Of a stretch of 64,000 nt of DNA, positions 16,400 to 25,015 are shown piece by piece; position 1 is the stretch's first letter, and each line of letters begins with the position of its first letter. Both the position numbers and the translations under genes were made by a program. This stretch comes from DASRAJ01 sp035638255 (lineage in GTDB: Bacteria > Bacteroidota > Bacteroidia > Chitinophagales > UBA10324): contig DASRAJ010000100.1 of assembly GCA_035638255.1 (NCBI GenBank), forward strand, positions 1 through 64,000, written 5' to 3'. A model generated the notes under the pieces. That model searched no databases. It worked only from the letters and a program-made list of their open reading frames with translations, and was not told the DNA's origin.

Positions 16400-17140
16400 T
16401 CACTTCTCAATTATTCCCACCCGCATCATAATTGAAAACGAAACTGTTTTAATTACATCCTGCTTCCAGGTTTGCATCAGTTCGTTTTTTATTTCATCAA
16501 TAGGATCGCGATGATGATGATCCATGTAATGCTGAACCCCTGACCACGTTCCGAGGAAACCGAGAACATGCTCCAAAGTCCAATCAAGACGAAGCTGGAA
16601 TTGCGGCGGCTGAATTTCTCTGAATGGAAATGGAATTGTTTTGTAGTGTTCATCAACATACTTCCGCTCGGGATCCCAAAACCCCTTCAGCACTTCTTCA
16701 TAAAAACGAAGGATGATCTTATCAGTGTCATCATCAATATGAATCAAATCATAACCGAGAGCAACAAGCGGTGCACTCTGTTTTGCAATCCGCTTTGCCT
16801 CCGAATAAAAGGCGGAGAAATCAAACCAGTGAATTGCTTGCCCCACAGTGATCAGGTCAAAATAATTTTCGGGAAATGAAGTGTGCTCAGCAGGTGCAAT
16901 GCTGTAATGGATATTCTCTTTATGTTGCGCCTGCTCAATCTGTTTTGCGCTGATGTCAGTCGCCATCACCTTTGTGAAGTACGGCGCCAACGCACTTGCC
17001 ACCTGCCCGTTGCCTGTTGCGCAATCCCATGCTACTTCATGTTCTTTCACAATTGAAAAAAGATATTCAAAAATTTCAGGTGGATAGACAGGGCGAAATT
17101 GTGCGTAGCCCTGTGATTGTTTTGAGAAATTATCTTTCAT
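16400..17140 (-). CDS. class I SAM-dependent methyltransferase
   Basis: 246 residues. Motif I is VAWDCATGNGQVASAL (SAM-binding glycine loop), the acidic strand end is MATDIS, motif II is YFDLITVGQAIHWFD, and the C-terminal region has the WSGVQHYM pattern. This matches the methyltransferase_11 proteins related to yeast Tmt1/Crg1 and bacterial trans-aconitate-like methyltransferases. These methylate small carboxylic acids in characterised examples, but the substrate here is unknown. No partner gene is close; it converges with the serine hydrolase. Confidence 0.85.
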   Translation of the reverse strand: MKDNFSKQSQGYAQFRPVYPPEIFEYLFSIVKEHEVAWDCATGNGQVASALAPYFTKVMATDISAKQIEQAQHKENIHYSIAPAEHTSFPENYFDLITVGQAIHWFDFSAFYSEAKRIAKQSAPLVALGYDLIHIDDDTDKIILRFYEEVLKGFWDPERKYVDEHYKTIPFPFREIQPPQFQLRLDWTLEHVLGFLGTWSGVQHYMDHHHRDPIDEIKNELMQTWKQDVIKTVSFSIMMRVGIIEK

Positions 17141-17279
17141 GAAGAAATCGCTTTTAATTTTTTTTCTAAAATAAACCGAAAGAGAATTCGCGAAGGAGGA
17201 CGTTTTGTTTTTGAATACGCTTCATTCCGGGAACTTCCCTGATACGCTTAATAACTATTGCCGAATCTTAATGATTGGT

Positions 17280-17681
17280 TCATTCAACCTTCTTAAGGCC
17301 TTCAAGATAATTTACTCCTTCCGGCGTGAGTGATTTAGTGTAATGCACATCATTCAATGAGTAACTTACTACCCGGCAACCGGGCTTCAAACTGAATTGC
17401 ATTACGGTAGAATCTTCATACACTTTAAAAACAAGTCGTCCTTCAAAGCTGCAGTTATTTGCCGAAGCGGTGTCATCAGCAATGTAATCGCACCATTCTT
17501 TGATCTTCTCAATATCATTGGTAAAGTACTTGACGGCGATCTGGTTTCCCGAATAGATGTAAACGCGACACACATCCGTTTCCTGAATCAGATGATGCAA
17601 CGGTGATTCTTTTTTGCATGAAGCAAAAATGCCACAAGCGGCAATAAGCGCCGGAAAAAAAATTTTTCTGATCATGTTCAT
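17280..17681 (-). CDS. small lipoprotein of unknown function
   Basis: 133 residues. A lipoprotein signal ends in IFASC, with the lipidated Cys followed by KKES. The rest (about 110 residues) is a mixed alpha/beta domain with two more cysteines (KEWCDY and NNCSF). I do not recognise the family. The anchor places it in the outer or inner membrane facing the periplasm. Monocistronic. Confidence 0.7.
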   Translation of the reverse strand: MNMIRKIFFPALIAACGIFASCKKESPLHHLIQETDVCRVYIYSGNQIAVKYFTNDIEKIKEWCDYIADDTASANNCSFEGRLVFKVYEDSTVMQFSLKPGCRVVSYSLNDVHYTKSLTPEGVNYLEGLKKVE

Positions 17682-17770
17682 CTCCCGAAGAATTAAGTAA
17701 GGATAGAAAGCGTGAATTTAACTGATTTCCTTACTGACGTTTTTTTAAAAGAAATGGAAGCACTCATTCT

Positions 17771-18048
17771 GGGTGCATACCAAATTGTCGCCGTGCGATG
17801 GTCATGGAGAGCTTGTCGAACCATTTGCGCCCGCGACCCTTCGACAAGCTACTTATGACGCAACACCAATTGCCCTCGCTGCCTCCTGACCTCCTAAAGG
17901 AGGAACCGCTCCCCGCTAACGAGTGCGAGAGGGGTTCTCCTTCAGGAGTTAGAGGCGTGCGCAGGCGAAATAGGTGTCATCTCTTGTTGTTTTCCTGCAA
18001 CGCCGGATGGGTTCTCAGGTGACCGAAACGACAATTTGGTATGCACCC
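17771..18048. mobile_element. MITE-like non-autonomous element with 20-bp TIRs and 8-bp target duplication
   Basis: The left end GGGTGCATACCAAATTGTCG (17771-17790) is the exact reverse complement of 18029-18048. Both sides are flanked by the same 8 bases, CTCATTCT (17763-17770 and 18049-18056), the mark of a transposition event. The 278-bp body has no transposase. It contains an 11-bp hairpin (arms 17810-17820 and 17840-17850, TTCGACAAGCT type) and a CTCCTTCAGGAG hairpin region (about 17881-17955) also seen at the window start. The 8-bp duplication fits transposases of families such as ISL3, IS256, IS66 or IS1595; the parent element is not in the window. Confidence 0.88.
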
Positions 18049-18152
18049 CTCATTCTCCTCTCATCTTAGTTTGTAACTAACGCGTTAACTTCACCACAGG
18101 AATTTCTTGTTAGGTGCAAAAGTTATGATAGCCGGATAATGGCGACCCGGGA

Positions 18153-18181
18153 TTTGATTTAAGAATTTAAGTTTACCCTTG
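18153..18181 (+). promoter_or_regulatory. candidate promoter for the T9SS repeat protein
   Basis: A -33 box TTTG (18153-18156), a 17-base spacer and a -7-like box TACCCTTG (18174-18181), one base off TAnnTTTG. The start codon follows only 13 bases later, so the leader would be very short. Confidence 0.35.
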
Positions 18182-18194
18182 AAAAATTTATAAG

Positions 18195-19799
18195 ATGAAA
18201 TTGAAATTACCGGGTTTTCTCTTTAGGACGCTGCTGGTTTTTCTTGCAGCGCTCACCTTTTCCTTTACACTTCATGCACAAATTGCCCCCGAGATTAAAT
18301 GGCAAAGATCTTTGGGTGGAAGTGGAGGAGATGCGGCGTATTCTATTCAGCAAACTGCCGACAGCGGGTTTATTGTTGCAGGCGGCACAACCTCATTGGA
18401 TGGAGATGTAACAGGCCTGCATGGCGATGGCTCAACAACCGATGACTGGATTGTAAGGTTAGATAAGCAGGGAAATATAATATGGCAAAGGTGTTATGGA
18501 GGACCAAATGATGAACAAGCAAATTCCGTTCAGGAAACAACCGACGGGGGATTCATCGTTGCAGGGTATTCTAATTCGAATGACAGTGATGTTGCAGGAA
18601 ATCATGGTCACTTTGATTACTGGATCCTGAAGTTGGATTCACTTGGAAATTTAGTCTGGCAAAAATGTTTGGGAGGAGATAAGGACGATAAGGCGTATTC
18701 GATTCAGCAAACAGCCGACACCGGATATATTGTTGCAGGATATTCATTCTCCGATGGCGGTGATGTAACCGGAAATCATGGTTCCAAGGATTACTGGGTT
18801 GTAAAATTAGATACCGGCGGAAATATAACATGGCAAAAATCATTGGGGGGGACCAATAATGAATTTGCAAATTACATTCGGCAAACTCTTGACGGGGGGT
18901 ATATTGTTGCGGGCTTTTCCGGGTCTAACAGCGGAGATGTTTCAGGAAACCATGGCGGGGAAGATTACTGGATCGTGAAACTTGATACAGTTGGAAATAT
19001 AGAGTGGCAAAAAAGCTTAGGAGGAATCAATGATGAAGAAGCGATGTGTGTTCGGCAAACAAATAACGGCGGATATATTGTTGCAGGATTTTCCAAGTCC
19101 ATCGATGGAGATATTACAGGACATCACGATCATAATGATTATTGGATAGTGAGATTGAATAATGCCGGAGATTTAGTTTGGGAAAAATCGTTTGGCGGAA
19201 GCGATGATGACTTTGCCAATTCAGTTGAGGAAGTTGGTGACAGTTCCTATATTATTGCAGGATCGTCTGTCTCAACTGACTACGATGTAACAGGCAATCA
19301 TGGCGGTTTTAATTATGGTGATTACTGGCTGGTTAAAGTAGATCTTGCCGGAAATATGTTATGGCAAAAGACTTATGGAGGGGCAGGTATTGAGTATGGC
19401 GCCTGTGTTCAACCCACTGCCCAGGGGCGATTAGTTCTTGCCGGATACTCTAACTCCATTGATGGCGATGTTACAAACGGCCATGGTGCGTATGACTTCT
19501 GGATTGTGCTTTTAAAACTTGAGACGCTGTCAGGGATTTCTCCGGTATCAAATGGTTTTCTTTCTGTTTACCCGAATCCTGTGCAAACTCAACTCACGAT
19601 CAACTTAACGGAAGCTGTTAATGATGTTTGCATTCGCGTCTATAATTTGGAAGGGAGTTTAATTGCACTACCGGCAACGCTCAGAAATTCGCAGGTACAA
19701 CTGACCACCACTGCTTTGCCTGATGGATTTTATATGCTTCAAATCACCAACGAGAAAACGGGTGATATTCTTATCGGGAAGTTTGTGAAAGGAGAATGA
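18195..19799 (+). CDS. T9SS-secreted protein with seven WQxxLGG repeats
   Basis: 534 residues. A signal peptide ends at LHAQ. Seven repeats of about 57-60 residues follow, each with WQ(K/R)xxGG, a DGG(Y/F)IVAG core, GD(V/I)xGxHG, and DYWIVKLDxxGN. Seven such beta-rich repeats would fit a seven-bladed propeller. The C-terminal 75 residues are a type A sorting domain (SVYPNPVQTQLTI onward, ending IGKFVKGE), so the protein should leave the cell through T9SS and be surface-anchored or released. No catalytic residues are evident. Ligand binding or adhesion is possible. Confidence 0.85.
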   Translation: MKLKLPGFLFRTLLVFLAALTFSFTLHAQIAPEIKWQRSLGGSGGDAAYSIQQTADSGFIVAGGTTSLDGDVTGLHGDGSTTDDWIVRLDKQGNIIWQRCYGGPNDEQANSVQETTDGGFIVAGYSNSNDSDVAGNHGHFDYWILKLDSLGNLVWQKCLGGDKDDKAYSIQQTADTGYIVAGYSFSDGGDVTGNHGSKDYWVVKLDTGGNITWQKSLGGTNNEFANYIRQTLDGGYIVAGFSGSNSGDVSGNHGGEDYWIVKLDTVGNIEWQKSLGGINDEEAMCVRQTNNGGYIVAGFSKSIDGDITGHHDHNDYWIVRLNNAGDLVWEKSFGGSDDDFANSVEEVGDSSYIIAGSSVSTDYDVTGNHGGFNYGDYWLVKVDLAGNMLWQKTYGGAGIEYGACVQPTAQGRLVLAGYSNSIDGDVTNGHGAYDFWIVLLKLETLSGISPVSNGFLSVYPNPVQTQLTINLTEAVNDVCIRVYNLEGSLIALPATLRNSQVQLTTTALPDGFYMLQITNEKTGDILIGKFVKGE

Positions 19800-19829
19800 C
19801 ATCAGGATGTAGTGCGTGCGATCTTCTTC

Positions 19830-19967
19830 TCACAGCCAAACACCATTTGCCTGCAGGTGTTTCTTGTGCCCCCTGCAATCTTTTTTGGTAGTAGCGCAAG
19901 AAGAGGTGATCATAATAAGCATTGCGCAAACAACTGCAATAATTGCTTTTAGCTTTGATGTGTTCAT
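19830..19967 (-). CDS. 45-residue lipoprotein
   Basis: The frame from ATG at 19967 gives MNTSKLKAIIAVVCAMLIMI followed by the lipobox TSSC and ATTKKDC, ending HLQANGVWL. Very short lipoproteins with a Cys-Ala-Thr start and a Lys/Cys-rich tail are common in Bacteroidota. Longer in-frame starts upstream add no sensible sequence, so ATG 19967 is preferred. Function unknown. Confidence 0.65.
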   Translation of the reverse strand: MNTSKLKAIIAVVCAMLIMITSSCATTKKDCRGHKKHLQANGVWL

Positions 19968-20177
19968 AAGATATGTGATCGGTAACGAAAAACAAATGTC
20001 TTGTATTGCCTTACCCAATAGCAAATCAGATTTTGTTATTAACTGAATAGTAAAATCTTGTTTCGAAAAGAGTTCTTCTTTCAACGATGAGAGAATTTTT
20101 TTTCTGCAATCAGCAACAAGAATTCTTCCATTCGTAAATAACCGGAGAGTATTGCTCCATTGAGGAAGGCATGATCT

Positions 20178-20669
20178 CTAAAGATTCGGATAAATTATTT
20201 TCAATCGCCCACACTTGGTATTGGTTTCAATGTGGGTATGGACCGCATAGCCCTTATCACAAATTTTCCGCACCCAATTATCTACTCCCGCTTTATCAGA
20301 AATGGCTGCGGCTGAAATGGTATTTTCAGTAACGACGTTTCCGTGTATGGTGGAATCACTGTAATAACCGGTGTAAGGATAGTTCTCAATATCCTTCGGT
20401 GCTCCGTGGTTTACAACCTGGTTCACGTGGATCAACTGATTGACGATGGCTGCGCTGTCAGTACCATTGGTTTTATAATCCGGCGAAAGGTGAAAAGTGA
20501 AAGATGAATCACCATATAATAAATCACCCGCTTTATTCAGAACAACGACATGAATTTCAACGTGACCCGTTCTTTCTTCTATCGTGGTAACAACAGGGTA
20601 GGTGCCGGATTGTTTGGTGCATGAACCAAAAAGTATTACAAGAAAAGCAGGGAAAAATATTTTCTTCAT
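20178..20669 (-). CDS. lipoprotein of unknown function
   Basis: About 163 residues from ATG at 20669. The signal MKKIFFPAFLVILFGSC gives lipobox LFGSC with the lipidated Cys followed by TKQSG. The mature part is largely beta-strand (HVEIHVVVLNKAGDLLYGDS, then a Tyr/Asp-rich YPYTGYYSDSTI), ending with TKCGRLKIIYPNL. I do not recognise the family. An upstream ATG at 20762 would place a poor charged segment before the signal and is rejected. Monocistronic. Confidence 0.7.
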   Translation of the reverse strand: MKKIFFPAFLVILFGSCTKQSGTYPVVTTIEERTGHVEIHVVVLNKAGDLLYGDSSFTFHLSPDYKTNGTDSAAIVNQLIHVNQVVNHGAPKDIENYPYTGYYSDSTIHGNVVTENTISAAAISDKAGVDNWVRKICDKGYAVHTHIETNTKCGRLKIIYPNL

Positions 20670-20808
20670 CGTAAATTGTTTGGTATGAACAACAGTACGA
20701 AAAAAAAACCGGATTGTTACCAAAGAATCAGATTTCTGCATTCCGGGAAATCCTTTCTTCATTCATTGCCAAAAAATCTTTCATCGAACAATGTAACTCA
20801 TCAATTTC

Positions 20809-22500
20809 CTAATAACCGGGCGGCACCTTCAATCCCTGCAGCTTCATTTTCTCAGCCTGCTCTTTTTCTTTCTCGGGCTGATGAGTGTCGTGATAAAGTA
20901 AGAGAAGATTATTGTTTGCCTGCGGATCGCCGGGAGCTTTGCTTAAATATGTTTCCAGGTATTGAATCGCCGCCGGCTTATCATCTTTTACAAATGCTAC
21001 TCTCGCGAGGTGGAACGTGCACATGTAATAATCGGAGATCTCTCTTTCCCTTTTAAAAAATTTCTCCGATTGCAAAATTGAATCGTGCGATTGCAGCATC
21101 ACGCCCATGTAATAGTTGATGTACTTCTGAGCAGAATCCATGGCGTAAGCTTTTCGAATCAGTTCTTCTCCGCGCTTGTGATCAACGCTATCCAATCGTG
21201 CGCCGAGCATCATGGTGGCGTACGCGGAGTGCGGTGAAGATTTTTGTGCTGCCGTCCAGAATGTGAGGGGTGTTTTAAAATTTTTCTGGTGATTCAGATT
21301 TACTATTGACAACACAACACACAATGCAATTCCTCCAATGATCAATGTTGATTGCTTCAGATTGTTCTTCAGCAAAACAGTTTGACTGAGTGTGATTAAA
21401 ATTCCGAACATCGGCAGGTAGGCGCGATGCTCGAAGTCCTGGTCATTCAAACTCGCCGGCACGAGCAGGGCAGGGATGAACAACAAAATGTAAATCGCTA
21501 TTCCGGCGACGATGACCCGCCAATCGCGATTCGGAGATAAGAAAATGATGAGGGCCAGAATGAAAACAGAAATAATCCCGTAGATGTAAGTAGTATCCTG
21601 GGTAATTGGAAACACGTTAAGATTCAGAGGAAGAAAGATTTTTCCGAGATACTGAATGAGCACCGGCAATCTTGTTGGAAAAGTTTTCAGTACATCACCA
21701 AACTGAAGCTCTGAATTTTTCAGCGTCGCTTGTGAGCGAATTACAAACCAAATGACTCCTGCAATCAGCCACGAAGAATAAAGCATGATGCTTGTGCGAT
21801 CAAACCAACTTGCCAGGATTTTAGCGGGATTTCTTTTCTTAAGGAAGATAATAAGCATCCATGCAACAGGTGCTGCAAATACTGCTGTCTCTTTTGTGAA
21901 GAGTGCCGCGAGCAATGCAAGGCATTGAAGGACGAGCCAGGGAATTTTTTTCGTGTTCGCATACTCAATTGCTCCAATGAGAAACGAGAAAACAAAAATC
22001 GCGAGCAGCGTATCATTTCTTCCGGGAATCCAGGCTACTGCTTGAGATAGCATAGGATGCACAGCAAAAATCAATGTGAGCAGAAATGAACTCAGCACAT
22101 CCAATCCGACTTTCTTCAGCAGCAAAAACAGCAACAGTACAGCAATGAGATGCAGAATCACATTCACGATGTGCCATCCTCTGATGTTTTCATCACTTAT
22201 ATGATAGTTCAAAATAAAAGAATCGAGCAGGAGAGGCCGGTAGTAAACATCTTCAGTTTCATTAAAAACTCCGCGCTGAAAGGATGTGGTGAGGTTTGAA
22301 AGATCTTGATTGTAGTCGCGTGTTTCTTTGATGAAGATCGAATCATCCAATTCCGTGTAGCCCAAATTAAATGTTGGCCAATACACAATGAGAACAGCAG
22401 CAATTAAAATGAGATTGGCAAAGCGAAGAAGTAAATTTTTTTTCGGCTCTTTTGAAGAGTGAATCTTTTTGGCAGGAGGAATCTTTTTTGGAGTTGCCAT
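20809..22500 (-). CDS. TMTC-like GT-C membrane glycosyltransferase with C-terminal TPRs
   Basis: 563 residues, with about ten hydrophobic helices through residue 400, then TPR-like helices. The helix-loop motif HPMLSQAVAWIPGRND (about 148-163) is typical of TMTC/PMT-like GT-C proteins, and a DD pair in YTELDDSIF (about 50-57) matches the first-loop catalytic acidic site of GT-C enzymes. Such enzymes transfer sugars from polyprenyl phosphate to proteins or glycans on the outer face of the inner membrane. The target is unknown; T9SS and other exported proteins in Bacteroidota are often O-glycosylated. Confidence 0.78.
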   Translation of the reverse strand: MATPKKIPPAKKIHSSKEPKKNLLLRFANLILIAAVLIVYWPTFNLGYTELDDSIFIKETRDYNQDLSNLTTSFQRGVFNETEDVYYRPLLLDSFILNYHISDENIRGWHIVNVILHLIAVLLLFLLLKKVGLDVLSSFLLTLIFAVHPMLSQAVAWIPGRNDTLLAIFVFSFLIGAIEYANTKKIPWLVLQCLALLAALFTKETAVFAAPVAWMLIIFLKKRNPAKILASWFDRTSIMLYSSWLIAGVIWFVIRSQATLKNSELQFGDVLKTFPTRLPVLIQYLGKIFLPLNLNVFPITQDTTYIYGIISVFILALIIFLSPNRDWRVIVAGIAIYILLFIPALLVPASLNDQDFEHRAYLPMFGILITLSQTVLLKNNLKQSTLIIGGIALCVVLSIVNLNHQKNFKTPLTFWTAAQKSSPHSAYATMMLGARLDSVDHKRGEELIRKAYAMDSAQKYINYYMGVMLQSHDSILQSEKFFKREREISDYYMCTFHLARVAFVKDDKPAAIQYLETYLSKAPGDPQANNNLLLLYHDTHQPEKEKEQAEKMKLQGLKVPPGY

Positions 22501-22578
22501 CAGGCGATTGTTCTTAGCGTGTCATTCTGTGATGTAAAGAAAAAGTTTTTCCTCAAGGAAGTCCTTTGGACATTCGGT

Positions 22579-22586
22579 TATCTTTG
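22579..22586 (+). promoter_or_regulatory. -7 box upstream of M2 peptidase
   Basis: TATCTTTG matches the Bacteroidota -7 consensus TAnnTTTG and ends 23 bases before the ATG at 22610. No TTTG is found at the expected -33 distance, so support is partial. Confidence 0.35.
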
Positions 22587-22609
22587 ACCGTCAAAAAAAA
22601 ATCTTTCCC

Positions 22610-24439
22610 ATGCAATCAAAACTTTTCTTAGCGATGTCATTCACGCTTGCTCTTTTCATTCTTTCATGCAACACCACAAATAAGAAAGAAGACAATGCCG
22701 CCGTTCAGCAAAGAGTGCAGGCCTATCTTGATTCCTACAACACTCAATTTCAGAAAGTGCTTTACGATGATAATCTCGGGCAATGGGAATTACAAACACA
22801 TATTGTAGAAGGCGACACCATGGCAAAACACAGGGCTGCCATTGCAGATGAAGCGTATGCGGTATTCACCGGGAGTGAAGCGAACATTGATTCAGCTAAA
22901 AAATTTTTAGAGTGGAAAGATAAACTCACTGACTTGCAGAACCGTCAGCTTCAAACCATTCTTTTCCAGGCGGGAAACAACCCTGCAACGGCAGGAGATG
23001 TGGTGAAGAAAAGAATTGATGCTCAAAATGCGCAAGTGGAAAAACTGTATGGATACAAGTTTGAGATCAACGGAAAAGAAGTTACACCGAATGACATTCA
23101 AAACATTCTTTCTGCTTCGGGCGATTTGAAGGCACGACTCGATGCATGGACTGCCAGCAAGGAAGTTGGGAAAGGATTGAAAGACGGATTAGCCAACCTT
23201 CGTGACTTGCGCAATCAAAGTGTCACCCCCCTCGGCTACAAAGATTTCTTCGCATATATGGCTTCAGAGTACGGCATGAGTACTGATGAGATGATGGCAC
23301 TCACCCGCAGCATGATCACGGATGCGTGGCCGCTTTATCGCGAGCTGCATACCTGGGCGCGGTACACGCTGGCAGAAAAATATCATCAGCCGGTTCCTGA
23401 TTACATCCCTGCACAGTGGCTGCCAAACCGCTGGGGCCAGGATTGGAGTGATTTGGTGGAAGTGAAAGGACTGAACATTGATGACTACCTGAAAGCAAAA
23501 GGAGCGGAGTGGATTCCTCGCGAGTCAGAAAAATTTTACATGAGTATCGGATTCGATTCGCTGCCGCAAACATTCTGGGATAAATCTTCTTTGTATCCTG
23601 TTCCGCCCGGTGCCGGTTACAAAAAGAATACGCATGCTTCAGCATGGCACATGGATAATGATAAAGATGTGCGTTCTCTGCAAAGCATTGAGGCGAACAC
23701 GGAATGGTGGGCAACGTGCCTGCATGAGTTTGGTCACATCTACTATTATCAATCGTATTCAAACCCTAATGTGCCCATTGTGTTGCGTACAGGAGCTAAC
23801 CGTGGTTACCATGAAGCATTCGGTACCATGATGGGATTGGCTTCATTGCAAAAACCTTTTCTCGCCGGCCTCGGGATGATTGATTCGAATGTGAAAACTG
23901 ATGATACCATGAAGCTGCTGAATGAAGCGCTGCAATACATCGTGCACATTCCGTGGGGCAGTGGAACCATGACGGAGTTTGAGCATGCTCTCTATTCAGA
24001 AAATCTTCCCGAAGATCAGTTCAATGCAAAGTGGTGGGCGCTGGTGAAGCAATTGCAGGGTATTGTTCCGCCCTCACCGCGCGGTGAAGAGTATTGTGAT
24101 GCAGCAACAAAGACACATATTAATGATGATCCCGCGGGATATTACGATTACTCCATTGCCAACGTTTTGCTCTTTCAGTTCCACACATACATTGCAGACA
24201 GTATCCTGCACCAGGATCCTCATGCAACAAATTATTGGGGCAACAAAGCGGTGGGAGATTTTTTGAAGAAGGTTATGACACCGGGCGCCAGTGTTGACTG
24301 GCGTGTGCATTTAAAAAATTGCATTCATAGCGACATGAGTGCAAAACCGATGGTAGAATATTTCTCATCGTTAATGAGTTACCTCAAGCGTGTGAATGCA
24401 GGGAGAACTTATACGCTGCCGGAGAAGCCGGTGTTTTAA
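22610..24439 (+). CDS. M2 family zinc dipeptidyl carboxypeptidase (ACE-like) lipoprotein
   Basis: 609 residues. Lipobox LFILSC with C20, so probably anchored in the periplasm. The zinc site is HEFGH (H372, H376) with the third ligand E402 in GYHEAFG, the arrangement of angiotensin-converting enzyme. The conserved upstream regions DLRNQSVTPLGYKDFFAY and QWLPNRWGQDW also fit the M2 family, as does the length of about 600. M2 enzymes remove C-terminal dipeptides from short peptides. It likely feeds on peptides in the periplasm. Monocistronic, with a -7 box just upstream. Confidence 0.93.
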   Translation: MQSKLFLAMSFTLALFILSCNTTNKKEDNAAVQQRVQAYLDSYNTQFQKVLYDDNLGQWELQTHIVEGDTMAKHRAAIADEAYAVFTGSEANIDSAKKFLEWKDKLTDLQNRQLQTILFQAGNNPATAGDVVKKRIDAQNAQVEKLYGYKFEINGKEVTPNDIQNILSASGDLKARLDAWTASKEVGKGLKDGLANLRDLRNQSVTPLGYKDFFAYMASEYGMSTDEMMALTRSMITDAWPLYRELHTWARYTLAEKYHQPVPDYIPAQWLPNRWGQDWSDLVEVKGLNIDDYLKAKGAEWIPRESEKFYMSIGFDSLPQTFWDKSSLYPVPPGAGYKKNTHASAWHMDNDKDVRSLQSIEANTEWWATCLHEFGHIYYYQSYSNPNVPIVLRTGANRGYHEAFGTMMGLASLQKPFLAGLGMIDSNVKTDDTMKLLNEALQYIVHIPWGSGTMTEFEHALYSENLPEDQFNAKWWALVKQLQGIVPPSPRGEEYCDAATKTHINDDPAGYYDYSIANVLLFQFHTYIADSILHQDPHATNYWGNKAVGDFLKKVMTPGASVDWRVHLKNCIHSDMSAKPMVEYFSSLMSYLKRVNAGRTYTLPEKPVF

Positions 24440-24604
24440 ATCGAGATTCGCGATTCGCGTAGCGCGATTCGCCTAAAGAAAACGACAGACAATTTAGGCA
24501 ATACGACTCTTTAATAAAAACAACGTACAACTTACAATTCACGACTCACACTCACGAAATTCTTAAGTCTTGAATCTTAATTCTTAAATCTTAATTTTTC
24601 CCGG
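24440..24604. repeat. intergenic heptanucleotide repeat arrays
   Basis: Two tandem arrays with a 7-base period. Four units of GATTCGC type occupy 24445-24472 (third unit GTAGCGC). Five units of CTTAANT type (CTTAAGT, CTTGAAT, CTTAATT, CTTAAAT, CTTAATT) occupy 24562-24596. Between them lies degenerate DNA with the same 7-base spacing (ACTTACA, ATTCACG, ACTCACA). The stretch has no coding potential and ends at the thioesterase start codon. Confidence 0.75.
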
Positions 24605-25015
24605 ATGTATTCTCACGAAATAGAAATCCGTGTTCGCTATGGTGAAGTGGATATGATGGGGTATCTCTATTACGGCTATTATTCTTTTTACTATGAGCAG
24701 GCGCGCGTTGAAACCATGAGGTCATTGGGCATTCCTTATAAAAAGATGGAGGAGCTTGGGTTTCTTTTACCGGTGAGAGACCTGCACATCAAATTTCATA
24801 AGCCCGCTTTTTATGATGATGTGGTGCGCATCAAGACAATGATTACTAAGATGCCCAGTGTGAGACATGATTTTCAATACGAGATGTACAATGCGCAGAG
24901 TGAGCTGATCAATGAAGCGGAAACAACGTTGGTGTATCTTGATAAAAATTCCCGAAAACCCGTTCAGTGCCCTGACTTTGTAAAGGAATTAATCCGACCA
25001 TACCTTGAACAATAA
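24605..25015 (+). CDS. acyl-CoA thioesterase, 4HBT/YbgC-like hotdog fold
   Basis: 136 residues. The N-terminal RVRYGEVDMMGYLYYGYYSFYYEQAR pattern (written here only in outline) carries the catalytic Asp of YbgC/4-hydroxybenzoyl-CoA thioesterases in GEVDMMG, followed by the hotdog helix. Typical length 130-140. It hydrolyses short or aromatic acyl-CoAs in the cytoplasm. Its stop overlaps the start of the BrkB-family gene by 11 bases, so the two are probably co-translated. Confidence 0.87.
   Translation: MYSHEIEIRVRYGEVDMMGYLYYGYYSFYYEQARVETMRSLGIPYKKMEELGFLLPVRDLHIKFHKPAFYDDVVRIKTMITKMPSVRHDFQYEMYNAQSELINEAETTLVYLDKNSRKPVQCPDFVKELIRPYLEQ

Noticed and set aside
17798..18022. 74-codon open frame inside the MITE-like element
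   Set aside because: The DNA is a mosaic of hairpins, and the translation is Arg/Pro/Leu-rich without any domain; it cannot be a transposase.
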